Source: JBKBKC01 sp046294265
GTDB lineage: Bacteria > Pseudomonadota > Alphaproteobacteria > Rhodobacterales > Rhodobacteraceae
Direction of reading: 5' to 3'
Assembly (NCBI GenBank): GCA_046294265.1
Contig: JBKBKC010000004.1
Location: forward strand, 62,001-126,000
Length of the DNA: 64,000 nt
Part shown: positions 1 through 8,515 of the stretch, piece by piece
How positions within the stretch are numbered: the first letter of the stretch is position 1
How the letters are laid out: each line of letters begins with the position of its first letter
Made by a program: the position numbers and the translations under genes
The notes under the pieces: generated by a model
Told to the model about the DNA's origin: nothing
Databases searched by the model: none
Seen by the model: the letters and a program-made list of their open reading frames with translations, nothing else

Positions 1-120
1 TTCTGCCTGTGGGAACGCGGGCAGGTGGGCGCAGCGGGGCTGTATGTGGGGCTGTCGGTCGTGCTGTCGCTTGGGGCGCTGGTGGCGGGCGTGATGCTGG
101 CGCGGGGGGTGCTGTCATGA
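1..120 (+). CDS. crcB: CrcB/FluC fluoride channel, C-terminal fragment (cut by window start)
   Basis: Only the last 39 codons are inside the window. They read as a hydrophobic helix after an E-R-G-Q loop (LWERGQ, then LYVGLSVVLSLGALVAG) and end in a short LARG tail. This matches the last transmembrane helix of the CrcB/FluC dimeric fluoride exporters. The stop TGA overlaps the ATG of the downstream pseudouridine synthase gene (ATGA), so the two are translationally coupled. The identification rests on a short tail and on context, because crcB-rluC pairs are common in related bacteria. The functional part of the channel is not visible. Confidence 0.62.
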   Translation, partial: FCLWERGQVGAAGLYVGLSVVLSLGALVAGVMLARGVLS

Positions 121-1163
121 GCGGCGTGCAGATGCTGACCGTGGCCGAGGAAGAGGGCGAGCAGCGGCTGGACCGCTGGCTGAAGCGCCGCTTTCCCCAG
201 GTCACGCAAGGGGCGGTGGAAAAGCTCTGCCGCACGGGGCAGCTGCGGCTGGATGGCGGGCGGGTGAAGGCATCGGATCGCGTCGCCCCCGGGCAGGTTG
301 TGCGCGTGCCGCCGCTGGCCGAGGGGCCGGCACCGGAACGTGCCGCCGACGGGCGGATCAGTGCGGCGGATGAAAAGATGATCCAGGACGCGGTGATATT
401 CCGCGACCAGCACATGATCGTGCTGAACAAGCCGCCGGGCCTGCCATCCCAGGGCGGCAGCGGGCAGGGCGAGCGGCATGTCGATGGCCTGACGCCCGCG
501 CTGATGTTCGGCTACAAGGAAAAGCCCAAGCTGGTGCACCGGCTGGACAAGGATACCTCGGGCATCCTGATGCTGGCGCGCACCGACCGGGTGGCGCGCG
601 CGCTGTCCGAGGCGCTGCGCCACCGCGCGGCGCGCAAGATCTATTGGGCGCTGGTGGCGGGTGTTCCGCATCCGCGGCAGGGATCGGTCAAGTTCGGCCT
701 GATGAAGGCGCCCGGCCATGGCCGGGGCGGCGAGGGCGAAAAGATGGTTTGTGTGCATCCGGCCAAGATGGCCGAGCACCCGGAGGCGAAGCGCGCCCAG
801 ACCGACTATTTCACGCTGTGGTTTCTGGGCGCCCGCATGAGCTGGATGGCGCTGGAGCCGGTGACGGGGCGCACGCACCAGTTGCGCGCGCATATGGCCG
901 AGATCGGGCATCCGATCCTTGGCGACGGCAAGTATGGCGGATCGGGGCAGGATAATGCGGGTGACGGCTGGGGGGCCGGGGCGGGGGGTGAGCTGAGCCG
1001 CAAGCTGCACCTCCATGCCCGCCAGATCAGCATCGAGCATCCGGTGACCAAGGAGGTGATGACCTTCGTGGCCCCCTTGCCCGAGCATATGGCCCGCACC
1101 TGGAAAACGCTGGACTGGAAAGAGGGCGGCGTGCCCGCCGACCCCTTCGCGGCGATCCGCTAG
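117..1163 (+). CDS. rluC: 23S rRNA pseudouridine synthase, RluC/RluD family
   Basis: A 348-residue pseudouridine synthase that would isomerise uridines in 23S rRNA. It has an N-terminal S4 RNA-binding domain (about residues 15-75, with the RLDRWLKRRFP signature) and then the catalytic domain. The active-site motif HRLDKDTSG (Asp144) is intact, and so is the later GRTHQLRAH motif that lines the active site. The ATG at 117 overlaps the crcB stop. It gives the normal family length, whereas the longer upstream reading would run through crcB. RluC versus RluD cannot be fixed from motifs alone; the length and the crcB neighbour favour RluC. Confidence 0.88.
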   Translation: MSGVQMLTVAEEEGEQRLDRWLKRRFPQVTQGAVEKLCRTGQLRLDGGRVKASDRVAPGQVVRVPPLAEGPAPERAADGRISAADEKMIQDAVIFRDQHMIVLNKPPGLPSQGGSGQGERHVDGLTPALMFGYKEKPKLVHRLDKDTSGILMLARTDRVARALSEALRHRAARKIYWALVAGVPHPRQGSVKFGLMKAPGHGRGGEGEKMVCVHPAKMAEHPEAKRAQTDYFTLWFLGARMSWMALEPVTGRTHQLRAHMAEIGHPILGDGKYGGSGQDNAGDGWGAGAGGELSRKLHLHARQISIEHPVTKEVMTFVAPLPEHMARTWKTLDWKEGGVPADPFAAIR

Positions 1164-1167
1164 GGCC

Positions 1168-1887
1168 ATGGCGGCCTGGGCGCTGAAACGGTTCTGGGCC
1201 GAAGCCCGGGCGGCTGAGGTGCCGAGCGGGTTCGCCGTGCATCTCGACGGTCGCCCGGTGCGCACGCCCGCCAAGGCTCCGCTTGTGCTGCCCACTCGCG
1301 CGCTGGCGGAGGCTGTGGCCGCCGAATGGCAGGCGCAGGAGGGCGAGGTTCGCCCCGCGCTGATGCCACTGACGCGGATCGCGCATTCGGCGGTTGACCA
1401 GGTGACGCCGCAGTTCAATGCGGTGGTCGATATGCTGGCGGCCTATGGCGGCACCGACCTGTTGTGTTACCGCGCCGTGGCCCCTGCGGAACTGGTGGCG
1501 CGGCAGGCGGCGGGCTGGGACCCGCTGCTGGCCTGGGCGGCGGATGCGCTGGGGGCGCCCCTGCGCGCCGTGCCGGGGGTGATGCATGTGGCGCAGGAGG
1601 GGGCCAGCCTTGGCGCGCTGGACGGGCGGCTTCGTGCAATGACGGCGTTCGAGCTGTCGGCGGCGCATGATCTGGTTGCGATTCCCGGATCGCTGGTCTT
1701 GGCGCTGGCGGTCAGCGAGGGTCGGTTGACGGCCGATGCGGCCTTTACACTGTCGCGGATCGACGAGACCTGGCAGGCCGAACTGTGGGGCCCAGACGAG
1801 GAAGCGGTCGAATCCGACGCCCTGAAACGCGCGGCCCATGGTCATGCCGCCCGATTCTTGGAATTGTGTCGGGCACAGGATTGCTGA
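1168..1887 (+). CDS. ATP12 family F1-ATPase assembly chaperone
   Basis: A 239-residue homologue of the mitochondrial/alphaproteobacterial ATP12 chaperone, which binds the F1 alpha subunit before assembly of the ATP synthase head. The N-terminal block (KRFWAEA, then VHLDGRPVRTPAK) and the central segment with LTRIAHSAVD and DLLCYRA are typical of the family. The gene starts 4 bp after the rluC stop and is probably cotranscribed with it. Bacterial ATP12 is essentially restricted to alphaproteobacteria, which supports the taxonomic reading of the window. Confidence 0.87.
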   Translation: MAAWALKRFWAEARAAEVPSGFAVHLDGRPVRTPAKAPLVLPTRALAEAVAAEWQAQEGEVRPALMPLTRIAHSAVDQVTPQFNAVVDMLAAYGGTDLLCYRAVAPAELVARQAAGWDPLLAWAADALGAPLRAVPGVMHVAQEGASLGALDGRLRAMTAFELSAAHDLVAIPGSLVLALAVSEGRLTADAAFTLSRIDETWQAELWGPDEEAVESDALKRAAHGHAARFLELCRAQDC

Positions 1888-2102
1888 AATCAGTGGCGGC
1901 CTTGCCCGATCACTGATCAATGGTTGTGCAACTGCCTGATTTGCTGCGATCATCGGAGGCGGCACCAGTTGCTCTTGACCTTTCAAACCGCTTCGGTCGA
2001 AAGTGATGCGCACTGGGGGATGCCCCATAGGGAAGTCCCTGCGCGCTGCAGGGAACAAAATGCCGGCCGAAAAGGCACGGCGCCAATCAGGAAGAGGTCA
2101 AC

Positions 2103-3122
2103 ATGAAATCATCGGTATTCTTCGGCACCCTGACCGCAGCGGGCGCGCTGATGGCGGGCGTGGCCGCCGCCGCGACTCTGGACGACGTGAAGGCGCGCGG
2201 CGAGCTGAACTGCGGCGTGACCACCGGTCTTACCGGGTTCTCGCTGCCCGACGCGAACGGCAACTGGACCGGGTTCGACGTGGCCGTGTGCCGTGCCGTT
2301 GCGGCCGCCGTGCTGGGGGACGGATCGAAGGTCAAGTTCGTGCCGACCACCGGCCAGACCCGCTTTACCGCGCTGGCCTCGGGCGAAATCGACGTGCTGT
2401 CGCGCAACTCCACCTGGACCTTCAGCCGCGACGTGGACCTGAAGTTCGACTGGGCCGGTGTGAACTACTATGACGGCCAGGGCTTCCTGGTGCGCAAGGA
2501 TCTGGGCGTTTCCTCGGCCAAGGAACTGGACGGGGCGACCGTCTGCATCCAGACCGGCACCACGACCGAGCTGAACCTGGCCGACTTCTTCAAGGCCAAC
2601 AATATCAGCTACCAGCCCGTCCCGGCCGAAACCAACGCCGAGATGGAACAGAAGTATGCGTCGGGCGCCTGCGACGCCTACACCACCGACGTGTCGGGCC
2701 TTGCCGCAACCCGCGCGACGCTGACCGACCCCGACAACCACATCATCCTGCCCGAAGTGATCTCGAAAGAGCCGCTGGGCCCGCTGGTCCGCCATGGCGA
2801 CAACCAGTGGGGGGATGTGGTGCGCTGGACGCTGAACGCCCTGATCGCGGCCGAAGAATACGGCGTGACCTCGGCCAACCTGGAAGAAATGGCCGCGAAT
2901 TCGCCCAACCCGGAAGTCAAGCGCCTCTTGGGCACCGAGGGCGACCTGGGTGCGATGCTGGGCTTGGACAAGGATTGGGCCAAGCGCGCCATCGCCGTGG
3001 GTGGCAACTATGGCGAGATCTTTGCCCGCGACCTGGGCGAAGGCACTCCGATCGGTCTCGCGCGCGGTCTGAACGCGCAGTGGACCCAGGGCGGGCTGCT
3101 CTACTCGCCGCCCTTCCGCTGA
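2103..3122 (+). CDS. bztA: Glutamate/glutamine/aspartate/asparagine ABC transporter, periplasmic binding protein
   Basis: A 339-residue secreted solute-binding protein of the SBP_bac_3 family. The N-terminus is a signal peptide ending in an Ala-rich region (about residues 1-23). The mature part opens with LDDVKARGELNCGV and carries the GFDVAVCRAVAAAVLGD segment typical of AapJ/BztA proteins. It would capture acidic and amidated amino acids in the periplasm for the BztB/BztC permeases. It is followed by a strong hairpin and then bztB, bztC and bztD, the order known from Rhodobacter capsulatus. A purine-rich AGGAAGAGG lies just upstream of the ATG. Confidence 0.92.
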   Translation: MKSSVFFGTLTAAGALMAGVAAAATLDDVKARGELNCGVTTGLTGFSLPDANGNWTGFDVAVCRAVAAAVLGDGSKVKFVPTTGQTRFTALASGEIDVLSRNSTWTFSRDVDLKFDWAGVNYYDGQGFLVRKDLGVSSAKELDGATVCIQTGTTTELNLADFFKANNISYQPVPAETNAEMEQKYASGACDAYTTDVSGLAATRATLTDPDNHIILPEVISKEPLGPLVRHGDNQWGDVVRWTLNALIAAEEYGVTSANLEEMAANSPNPEVKRLLGTEGDLGAMLGLDKDWAKRAIAVGGNYGEIFARDLGEGTPIGLARGLNAQWTQGGLLYSPPFR

Positions 3123-3136
3123 TATCGAACGACCTG

Positions 3137-3159
3137 GGGGCGCGCGGATCGCGCGCCCC
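3137..3159 (+). terminator. bztA-bztB intercistronic hairpin
   Basis: Perfect 10-bp arms (GGGGCGCGCG and CGCGCGCCCC) around a 3-nt loop, 15 bp after the bztA stop, with only TT following. There is no U-tract, so it more likely stabilises the bztA mRNA 3' end or attenuates read-through than terminates fully. This is a common way to make binding protein in excess over permease. Confidence 0.6.
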
Positions 3160-3261
3160 TTGCACATCCGGGCAACGTGACCGTCGACCAATCCTTCCCT
3201 AAGGGCAGGCATCAGAGCGCGCAAACGCGCCCGGTCGGAACACAGGGGGTATGAAAAGACC

Positions 3262-4524
3262 ATGGCGGTGATGACCGACGTGCCGAAAACGTCTTTTCGG
3301 CTATCCATGCTGATCTACGACACGCGCTACCGGTCTTTGACGATCCAGGTGGTCGTCTTCATGCTGGTGATGGCGGGTGCAGGCTGGTTGGTGGACAACG
3401 CCTATCGCAACCTGCAATTGCTCGGCAAGGATTTCAACTTTGGCTTCCTGTGGAACAGGGCCGGGTATGACATTCCGCAGGTCCTGATCGAATACACCAA
3501 CGACAGCACGCATGGCCGCGCAATGCTGATCGGCCTGTTGAACACGCTACTGGTGGCGTTTCTGGGCTGCGTCGCGGCGACCTTCCTCGGGATCTTGGTC
3601 GGCGTGTTGCGCCTGTCGAAGAATTGGCTCGTCGGTCGGCTGATGACCGTCTATGTCGAGATTTTCCGCAACGTCCCGCTTTTGCTGTGGATTCTATTGA
3701 TCTACACGGTGTTCATCGAGGCAACGCCCGGCCCGAATGCCTATCGCCCCGCCGCCGATGGGACGCCAGGCATGTCGATGCAACTGTTCGGCACGATCGC
3801 CGTGACCAATCGCTACACGGCGGTGCCCGACCTTTTGTTCTCGCGGTCGCTTGGGGACATCAGCCTTGGCTTCATGTATGTCAGCCTTGATCTGCTGGCG
3901 CTGATCGCGGCGCTGGTTGCCAGCTTCTATGGCAACCGCCAGTTGCTGGCCCAAGCGACGCGCGTGCAGGAAGCCACCGGAGACCGGCCGACGACCTGGT
4001 GGAAATCGCTGCTGATCTGGGTTGTGCCGGTTTTGGCGGTGCTTGTCGCACTAGGCTTCCACGTGGAATATCCGCGCCTGCAAGGGTTCAACTTCGTGGA
4101 TGGGATCAACGTGTCGAACTCGTTGATGGCGCTGTGGCTGGCGCTGACGCTTTACACGGCGGCCTTCATCGCGGAAATCGTGCGTGCGGGCATCATGGCG
4201 ATTTCCAAAGGCCAGTCCGAGGCGGCCTTTGCACTTGGCCTGCGCCCCGGGCGCACAATGAACCTTGTGATCCTTCCGCAGGCGCTGCGGGTGATCATAC
4301 CGCCGTTGATTTCGCAGTATCTAAACCTGACCAAGAACTCGTCACTGGCCATCGCGGTGGGATATCTGGACCTGCGCGGCACCCTGGGGGGCATCACGCT
4401 GAACCAGACGGGGCGCGAGTTGGAATGCGTGCTGTTGATGATGCTGATCTACCTGCTGATCAGCCTGACCATTTCGGGGGTCATGAACATCTACAACGCC
4501 TCCGTCAAACTGAAGGAGCGCTGA
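3262..4524 (+). CDS. bztB: Amino-acid ABC transporter permease BztB
   Basis: A 420-residue inner-membrane permease of the HisM/GlnP superfamily, long because of extra N-terminal and central segments as in AapQ/BztB. The ATPase-contact EAA-type loop is visible near the C-terminus (SEAAFALGLRPGRTMNLVILPQ), followed by LRVIIPPLISQYLNLTKNSSLA. It would pair with BztC to form the channel for glutamate, glutamine, aspartate and asparagine. It lies 139 bp after bztA with the hairpin between, and 1 bp before bztC. Confidence 0.91.
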   Translation: MAVMTDVPKTSFRLSMLIYDTRYRSLTIQVVVFMLVMAGAGWLVDNAYRNLQLLGKDFNFGFLWNRAGYDIPQVLIEYTNDSTHGRAMLIGLLNTLLVAFLGCVAATFLGILVGVLRLSKNWLVGRLMTVYVEIFRNVPLLLWILLIYTVFIEATPGPNAYRPAADGTPGMSMQLFGTIAVTNRYTAVPDLLFSRSLGDISLGFMYVSLDLLALIAALVASFYGNRQLLAQATRVQEATGDRPTTWWKSLLIWVVPVLAVLVALGFHVEYPRLQGFNFVDGINVSNSLMALWLALTLYTAAFIAEIVRAGIMAISKGQSEAAFALGLRPGRTMNLVILPQALRVIIPPLISQYLNLTKNSSLAIAVGYLDLRGTLGGITLNQTGRELECVLLMMLIYLLISLTISGVMNIYNASVKLKER

Positions 4525-4525
4525 G

Positions 4526-5842
4526 ATGAGTGGGATGCACGCACATTCGGCGCAGTTCGTCCGCGACACGATGCTGCCCGAAAAGGCGCCGCCGATCACC
4601 GAGGCGGGTGCGGTCAAATGGGTGCGCGAGAACTTGTTCTCCGGGCCGCTGAACACCGGGCTGACATTGTTCGGACTGTTTGCCATATGGTGGCTTGCCT
4701 CGTCCGCGATGCCCTGGCTGCGCGCATCGGTCTGGACCGCGAACAACCTGTCGGAGTGCCGGTCGATCATTCAGGAACGATGGGGCGAGGGCGCGACGGG
4801 CGCTTGCTGGGCCGTGATCCGCGAACGCTGGGCCCAGTTTATCTATGGGTTCTATCCGCAGCATCTTTACTGGCGCCCAAACCTCGCGATGGTGCTCATG
4901 TTCGTGGCGCTGGCGCCGGTGCTGTTCACCGAAATTCCGCGCAAGATGCTGTGGTTCACGGTGATTTATCCGGCGCTGGGGTTCTGGCTGCTTTGGGGGG
5001 GCACGATCTGGGGGCCGCTGGTGGCGGTGGGCGGCGTGGTGCTGGGCGTTGTGGCGTTCCGCGCGCTCTCTGGTATCAACGGCATCGTTGCAGCCGTGGC
5101 CGCCGTGCTTGTTCCGATCCTGTTCTGGTTGTTCTTGCAGGGCGCGGTCGTGGGTGTGCTGGATCGCGCTATGCCGATCGGGATCGACACGGTTCGATCC
5201 GACAGGTTCGGCGGATTCATCCTGTCGGTGATCATCGGCATCTCGGCCATCTCGATGTCGCTGCCCCTCGGGATCGCGCTGGCGCTGGGGCGGCAATCCG
5301 ACATGTTCCTGATCAAGGGCCTGTCGGTGGTATTCATCGAATTCATCCGTGGTGTGCCGCTGATCACGCTCTTGTTCACCGCCTCTTTGCTGCTCAACTA
5401 CTTCCTGCCGCCGGGATCGAACTTTGACATCATCCTGCGCGTGGTCATCATGGTGACTCTGTTCGCTTCGGCCTATATCGCGGAGGTGATCCGCGGCGGC
5501 CTCGCGGCCCTTCCCAAAGGTCAGTATGAGGCGGCGGATGCGCTGGGCCTGAACTACTGGCAGTCGCAGCAGATGATCATCCTGCCGCAGGCTCTCAAGA
5601 TCTCGATCCCCGGCATCGTGTCGTCCTTCATCGGGCTGTTCAAGGACACGACACTCGTGGTGTTCGTGGGCCTTCTGGACCCGCTGAAAGGCATCACCGA
5701 TGCCGTGCGCGCCTCGACCGACTGGAAGGGCGTCTATTGGGAGCCCTACATCTTTGTGGGCGCGCTGTTCTTCATCCTCTGCTTCGGCATGTCGCGATAC
5801 TCGATGTATCTCGAACGCAAGCTGCAAACCGACCACCGCTAG
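4526..5842 (+). CDS. bztC: Amino-acid ABC transporter permease BztC
   Basis: A 438-residue partner permease. A long N-terminal half contains several hydrophobic segments (about residues 45-65, 110-215), and the conserved transport core is in the C-terminal half. The EAA loop reads YEAADALGLNYWQSQQMIILP, followed by SSFIGLFKDTTLV. It starts one base after the bztB stop and is followed 10 bp later by bztD, consistent with one transcript. The length fits AapM/BztC rather than the shorter HisM type. Confidence 0.91.
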   Translation: MSGMHAHSAQFVRDTMLPEKAPPITEAGAVKWVRENLFSGPLNTGLTLFGLFAIWWLASSAMPWLRASVWTANNLSECRSIIQERWGEGATGACWAVIRERWAQFIYGFYPQHLYWRPNLAMVLMFVALAPVLFTEIPRKMLWFTVIYPALGFWLLWGGTIWGPLVAVGGVVLGVVAFRALSGINGIVAAVAAVLVPILFWLFLQGAVVGVLDRAMPIGIDTVRSDRFGGFILSVIIGISAISMSLPLGIALALGRQSDMFLIKGLSVVFIEFIRGVPLITLLFTASLLLNYFLPPGSNFDIILRVVIMVTLFASAYIAEVIRGGLAALPKGQYEAADALGLNYWQSQQMIILPQALKISIPGIVSSFIGLFKDTTLVVFVGLLDPLKGITDAVRASTDWKGVYWEPYIFVGALFFILCFGMSRYSMYLERKLQTDHR

Positions 5843-5852
5843 GAGCCGCGAC

Positions 5853-6638
5853 ATGGAAACCATCGAACGCCCCGTGGATATCAGCCACATGCAGGTCTCG
5901 GACGAGATCGCCATCCAGATCACAGGCATGAACAAGTGGTACGGCACGTTCCACGTGCTGCGCGACATCGACATGACCGTGCAGCGGGGCGAGCGGATCG
6001 TGATCTGCGGACCCTCGGGGTCGGGGAAATCGACGCTGATCCGCTGCATCAACCGGCTGGAGGAGCACCAGCAGGGCAAGATCGTGGTGGATGGAACGGA
6101 ACTGACCAGCGACCTGAAGAACATCGACAAGGTGCGATCCGAGGTCGGGATGGTGTTCCAGCACTTCAACCTTTTCCCGCATCTGAGCATCCTCGACAAC
6201 CTGACGCTTGCGCCGATCTGGGTGCGCAAGACGCCCAAGAAAGAGGCCGAGGAGGTGGCGATGCACTACCTGCGCAAGGTGAAGATCCCCGAGCAGGCGC
6301 TGAAATACCCCGGCCAGCTGTCGGGGGGCCAGCAGCAGCGCGTGGCCATCGCGCGCAGTCTGTGCATGAAGCCGCGGATCATGCTGTTCGACGAGCCCAC
6401 CTCTGCCCTCGATCCCGAGATGATCAAGGAGGTGCTGGACACCATGATCGAGCTGGCCGAGGAAGGCATGACCATGCTTTGCGTCACGCATGAGATGGGC
6501 TTTGCCCAGGCGGTGGCGAACCGCGTGATCTTCATGGACCAGGGCCAGATCGTGGAGCAGAACGAGCCGCGCGAGTTCTTCAACAACCCCAAGAGCGACC
6601 GGACGAAGCTGTTCCTCAGCCAGATCCTCGGGCACTGA
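5853..6638 (+). CDS. bztD: Amino-acid ABC transporter ATP-binding protein BztD
   Basis: A 261-residue ABC ATPase that powers the BztBC permease. Walker A is GPSGSGKST, the signature is LSGGQQQR, Walker B is IMLFDEPTSALDPE, and the switch His is in VTHEMGFAQ. The start at 5853 (ATGGAAACC, after a GGAG ten bases upstream) gives the usual length; an upstream in-frame start at 5700 would lie inside bztC. It is the last gene of the bzt operon. Confidence 0.93.
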   Translation: METIERPVDISHMQVSDEIAIQITGMNKWYGTFHVLRDIDMTVQRGERIVICGPSGSGKSTLIRCINRLEEHQQGKIVVDGTELTSDLKNIDKVRSEVGMVFQHFNLFPHLSILDNLTLAPIWVRKTPKKEAEEVAMHYLRKVKIPEQALKYPGQLSGGQQQRVAIARSLCMKPRIMLFDEPTSALDPEMIKEVLDTMIELAEEGMTMLCVTHEMGFAQAVANRVIFMDQGQIVEQNEPREFFNNPKSDRTKLFLSQILGH

Positions 6639-6654
6639 TCGCCCGAAGGCAGGA

Positions 6655-6819
6655 TCAGTCGGTCCGTTTCGTCTTCAGACGTTCGAGCAACTCTTCGCGG
6701 CTTGGCCGAGTGTTGGGCGCTTTGGTGCTGCCCTTCGGTTTGGCCAGTGCATGGCCCTTGTCTTTCTGGCGGGCCAGATCCTTGGCCGCCTTGGGATTTC
6801 CCGATTTGCCGTAATCCAT
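6655..6819 (-). CDS. Small highly charged hypothetical protein (54 aa)
   Basis: A 54-codon reading frame on the minus strand. It begins MDYGKSGNPKAAKDLARQKD, has a Lys/Pro-rich middle and ends REELLERLKTKRTD. It is very basic (about one residue in five is Lys) with a predicted C-terminal helix and no membrane segment or signal peptide. Rhodobacterales genomes often carry similar short Lys-rich proteins of unknown role, but I cannot assign a named family. A GGAGATGCG stretch just upstream of the ATG could be its ribosome site. It converges with bztD and lies downstream of pyrD beyond a strong palindrome. Confidence 0.6.
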   Translation of the reverse strand: MDYGKSGNPKAAKDLARQKDKGHALAKPKGSTKAPNTRPSREELLERLKTKRTD

Positions 6820-6898
6820 CGCGCATCTCCGTGCTGGTGCCCCTCACATGGGCCAAAGCGGCGAGAGGTTCAAGCACCACGCCACCCCGCGCGCGGCG

Positions 6899-6939
6899 CC
6901 GAATTCTTGCAAGAATTCGGAACGATTCCTTTCAAGGAA
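6899..6939 (-). terminator. pyrD terminator region: 22-bp perfect palindrome plus second hairpin
   Basis: Positions 6899-6920 are a perfect 22-bp palindrome with 11-nt arms (CCGAATTCTTG and its complement). Positions 6926-6939 form a second hairpin with 6-bp arms TTCCTT/AAGGAA. They sit within 50 bp of the pyrD stop and probably end the minus-strand pyrD transcript. The AT-rich palindrome stands out sharply in this GC-rich context. Confidence 0.6.
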
Positions 6940-6945
6940 ACGTGC

Positions 6946-8007
6946 TCACGCCCAGTCGTCGCGGGCGGTGCCGACCGCTTCGGACAGGCGTGCATGGCCG
7001 TCGCGTGCGAGGAGCGTGTCCAGCCCCCGCGCGATCCGCGCGGCCAGCGACAGGCCCTGATAGGCCAGTGCCGTGTAAAGCTGCACGGCATGTGCGCCCG
7101 CGCGGATCTTGGCATAGGCGTCCTCGGCTGTCGCGATGCCACCAACGCCGATCAGCGCCATCCGGCCCCCCGTGGCCCGCGACAGGCGCGCCAGCGCGCG
7201 GGTCGAGCGCGCGAACAGTGGCGCGCCTGACAGGCCCCCCTCCTCGGCGGCATGCGGGCCGGTCAGGCAATCGCGTGACCGCGTGGTGTTCGTGGCGATG
7301 ATGCCGTCGATGCCCGCTTCTGTGGCCACACCGGCCACTGCCTCGATCTCGGCATCGGTCAGGTCGGGCGCGATTTTCAGGAACACCGGGATCGCGTGCG
7401 GCAGGGCGGCGCGCGCCGCCATCACCCCCGCCAGCAGCGCCGCCAGCGCCGCAGCCCCCTGCAGGTCGCGCAGGTGTTCAGTGTTGGGCGAGGAGACGTT
7501 GACCGTGGCGAAATCCACATGCGGTCCGCAGATTGCAAGCACCCGCGCGAAATCCCCCGCACGGTCGGCCGAGGTCTTGTTGGCGCCAAGGTTCAGCCCC
7601 ACCGGCACCGGGCCGCGCACCCGCGCCGCCAGCCGCGCCGCAATGGCCTCGGCGCCCTGGTTGTTGAACCCGAAGCGGTTGATCACCGCGCGGTCCCGGG
7701 GCAGCCGAAAGAGGCGCGGCCTGGGGTTGCCGGGCTGGGGCAGGGGGGTTGCAGCCCCCACCTCCAGAAAGCCGAAGCCCGCGCGCGACAGAGCCTTCAC
7801 CGCCACCGCGTTCTTGTCAAAGCCCGCCGCGAGGCCCACGGGATTGGGCAAGGTCAGCCCCGCCAGATTGCAGGCCAGCCGGTCCGACGTCACCACCCCC
7901 TGCAACGGCACCAGCCCCACCCTCAGAGCGCGCAGCGACATCTCATGTGCAGTCTCTGGGTCCATCCGGTGCAGGACCGCAAGCCCCGCGCGCTCGACAA
8001 GGTTCAC
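6946..8007 (-). CDS. pyrD: Dihydroorotate dehydrogenase (quinone), class 2
   Basis: A 353-residue membrane-associated flavoenzyme oxidising dihydroorotate to orotate in pyrimidine synthesis, with quinone as acceptor. The class 2 N-terminal helix (RMDPETAHEMSLRAL) is present, followed by the FMN/substrate-site segments FGFLEVGAATPLPQPGNP, INRFGFNNQG and NVSSPNTEHLRDLQ. The chosen start is GTG at 8007, which overlaps the stop of the upstream DUF952 gene (GTGA) and gives the family length. The open frame extends further upstream only inside that gene. Confidence 0.92.
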   Translation of the reverse strand: MNLVERAGLAVLHRMDPETAHEMSLRALRVGLVPLQGVVTSDRLACNLAGLTLPNPVGLAAGFDKNAVAVKALSRAGFGFLEVGAATPLPQPGNPRPRLFRLPRDRAVINRFGFNNQGAEAIAARLAARVRGPVPVGLNLGANKTSADRAGDFARVLAICGPHVDFATVNVSSPNTEHLRDLQGAAALAALLAGVMAARAALPHAIPVFLKIAPDLTDAEIEAVAGVATEAGIDGIIATNTTRSRDCLTGPHAAEEGGLSGAPLFARSTRALARLSRATGGRMALIGVGGIATAEDAYAKIRAGAHAVQLYTALAYQGLSLAARIARGLDTLLARDGHARLSEAVGTARDDWA

Positions 8008-8357
8008 CGCTGGCCCTCGAACAGGTGCCCCTCGGGAAAGATGTGGCCCGTGGCCCCCAGCGGCAGCGACTTGTCCCAGAGCACATCGGCCAGGGTCAGC
8101 GGCCGGTAGAGATGCGGAAACAGCGCCCCGCCGCGCGAAGGCTCCCACCGCAGGGCATCACCCAGCCGCCCGGCTTCGACCGCTACCAGCACAAGGTCGC
8201 TTTCGGTGGCAAAATGCCGGGCCGCAGTCTCGGCCACCTGGGCCGCGGTGGACAGATGGATGAAGCCATCGGCCAGATCGACCGGCGCGCCCTGCGTCTG
8301 CCCTGCGGCGACGAGCGCGTTCCATTCGGCGCGGCGGAAAATCTTGAATATCAGCAT
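8004..8357 (-). CDS. DUF952 family protein
   Basis: A 117-residue cytoplasmic protein. It has the DUF952 pattern: an N-terminal IFKIFRRAEWNAL, the central DGFIHLSTAAQV and a C-terminal HLYRPL segment. The biochemical role of the family is not established; the fold resembles glutathione-S-transferase N-capping or RES-like small domains only loosely. The start at 8357 (ATGCTGATATTC) is preferred over the ATG 15 bases upstream because homologues begin near MLIFKI. It is translationally coupled to pyrD by a GTGA overlap. Confidence 0.8.
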   Translation of the reverse strand: MLIFKIFRRAEWNALVAAGQTQGAPVDLADGFIHLSTAAQVAETAARHFATESDLVLVAVEAGRLGDALRWEPSRGGALFPHLYRPLTLADVLWDKSLPLGATGHIFPEGHLFEGQR

Positions 8358-8515
8358 CGCCACCTCTTGCACCCGGTGGCCCGGCGGGTCAATGCCCCAG
8401 CTTGCGCGCTGTCACGGCCAGGTAATCTTGGCGCGATACCCACAGGCTGCGGCGTTGACTCGCACGCCATATGACAGAATTGTGACGTTCTGCTGACCCG
8501 AAAGGACGCCCCGCC

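Noticed and set aside
1027..2058. Long minus-strand open frame (343 aa) over rluC, ATP12 and the bztA leader
   Set aside because: It gives Arg/Pro/Gly-rich low-complexity text opposite two well-supported genes; this is the usual GC-rich shadow frame.
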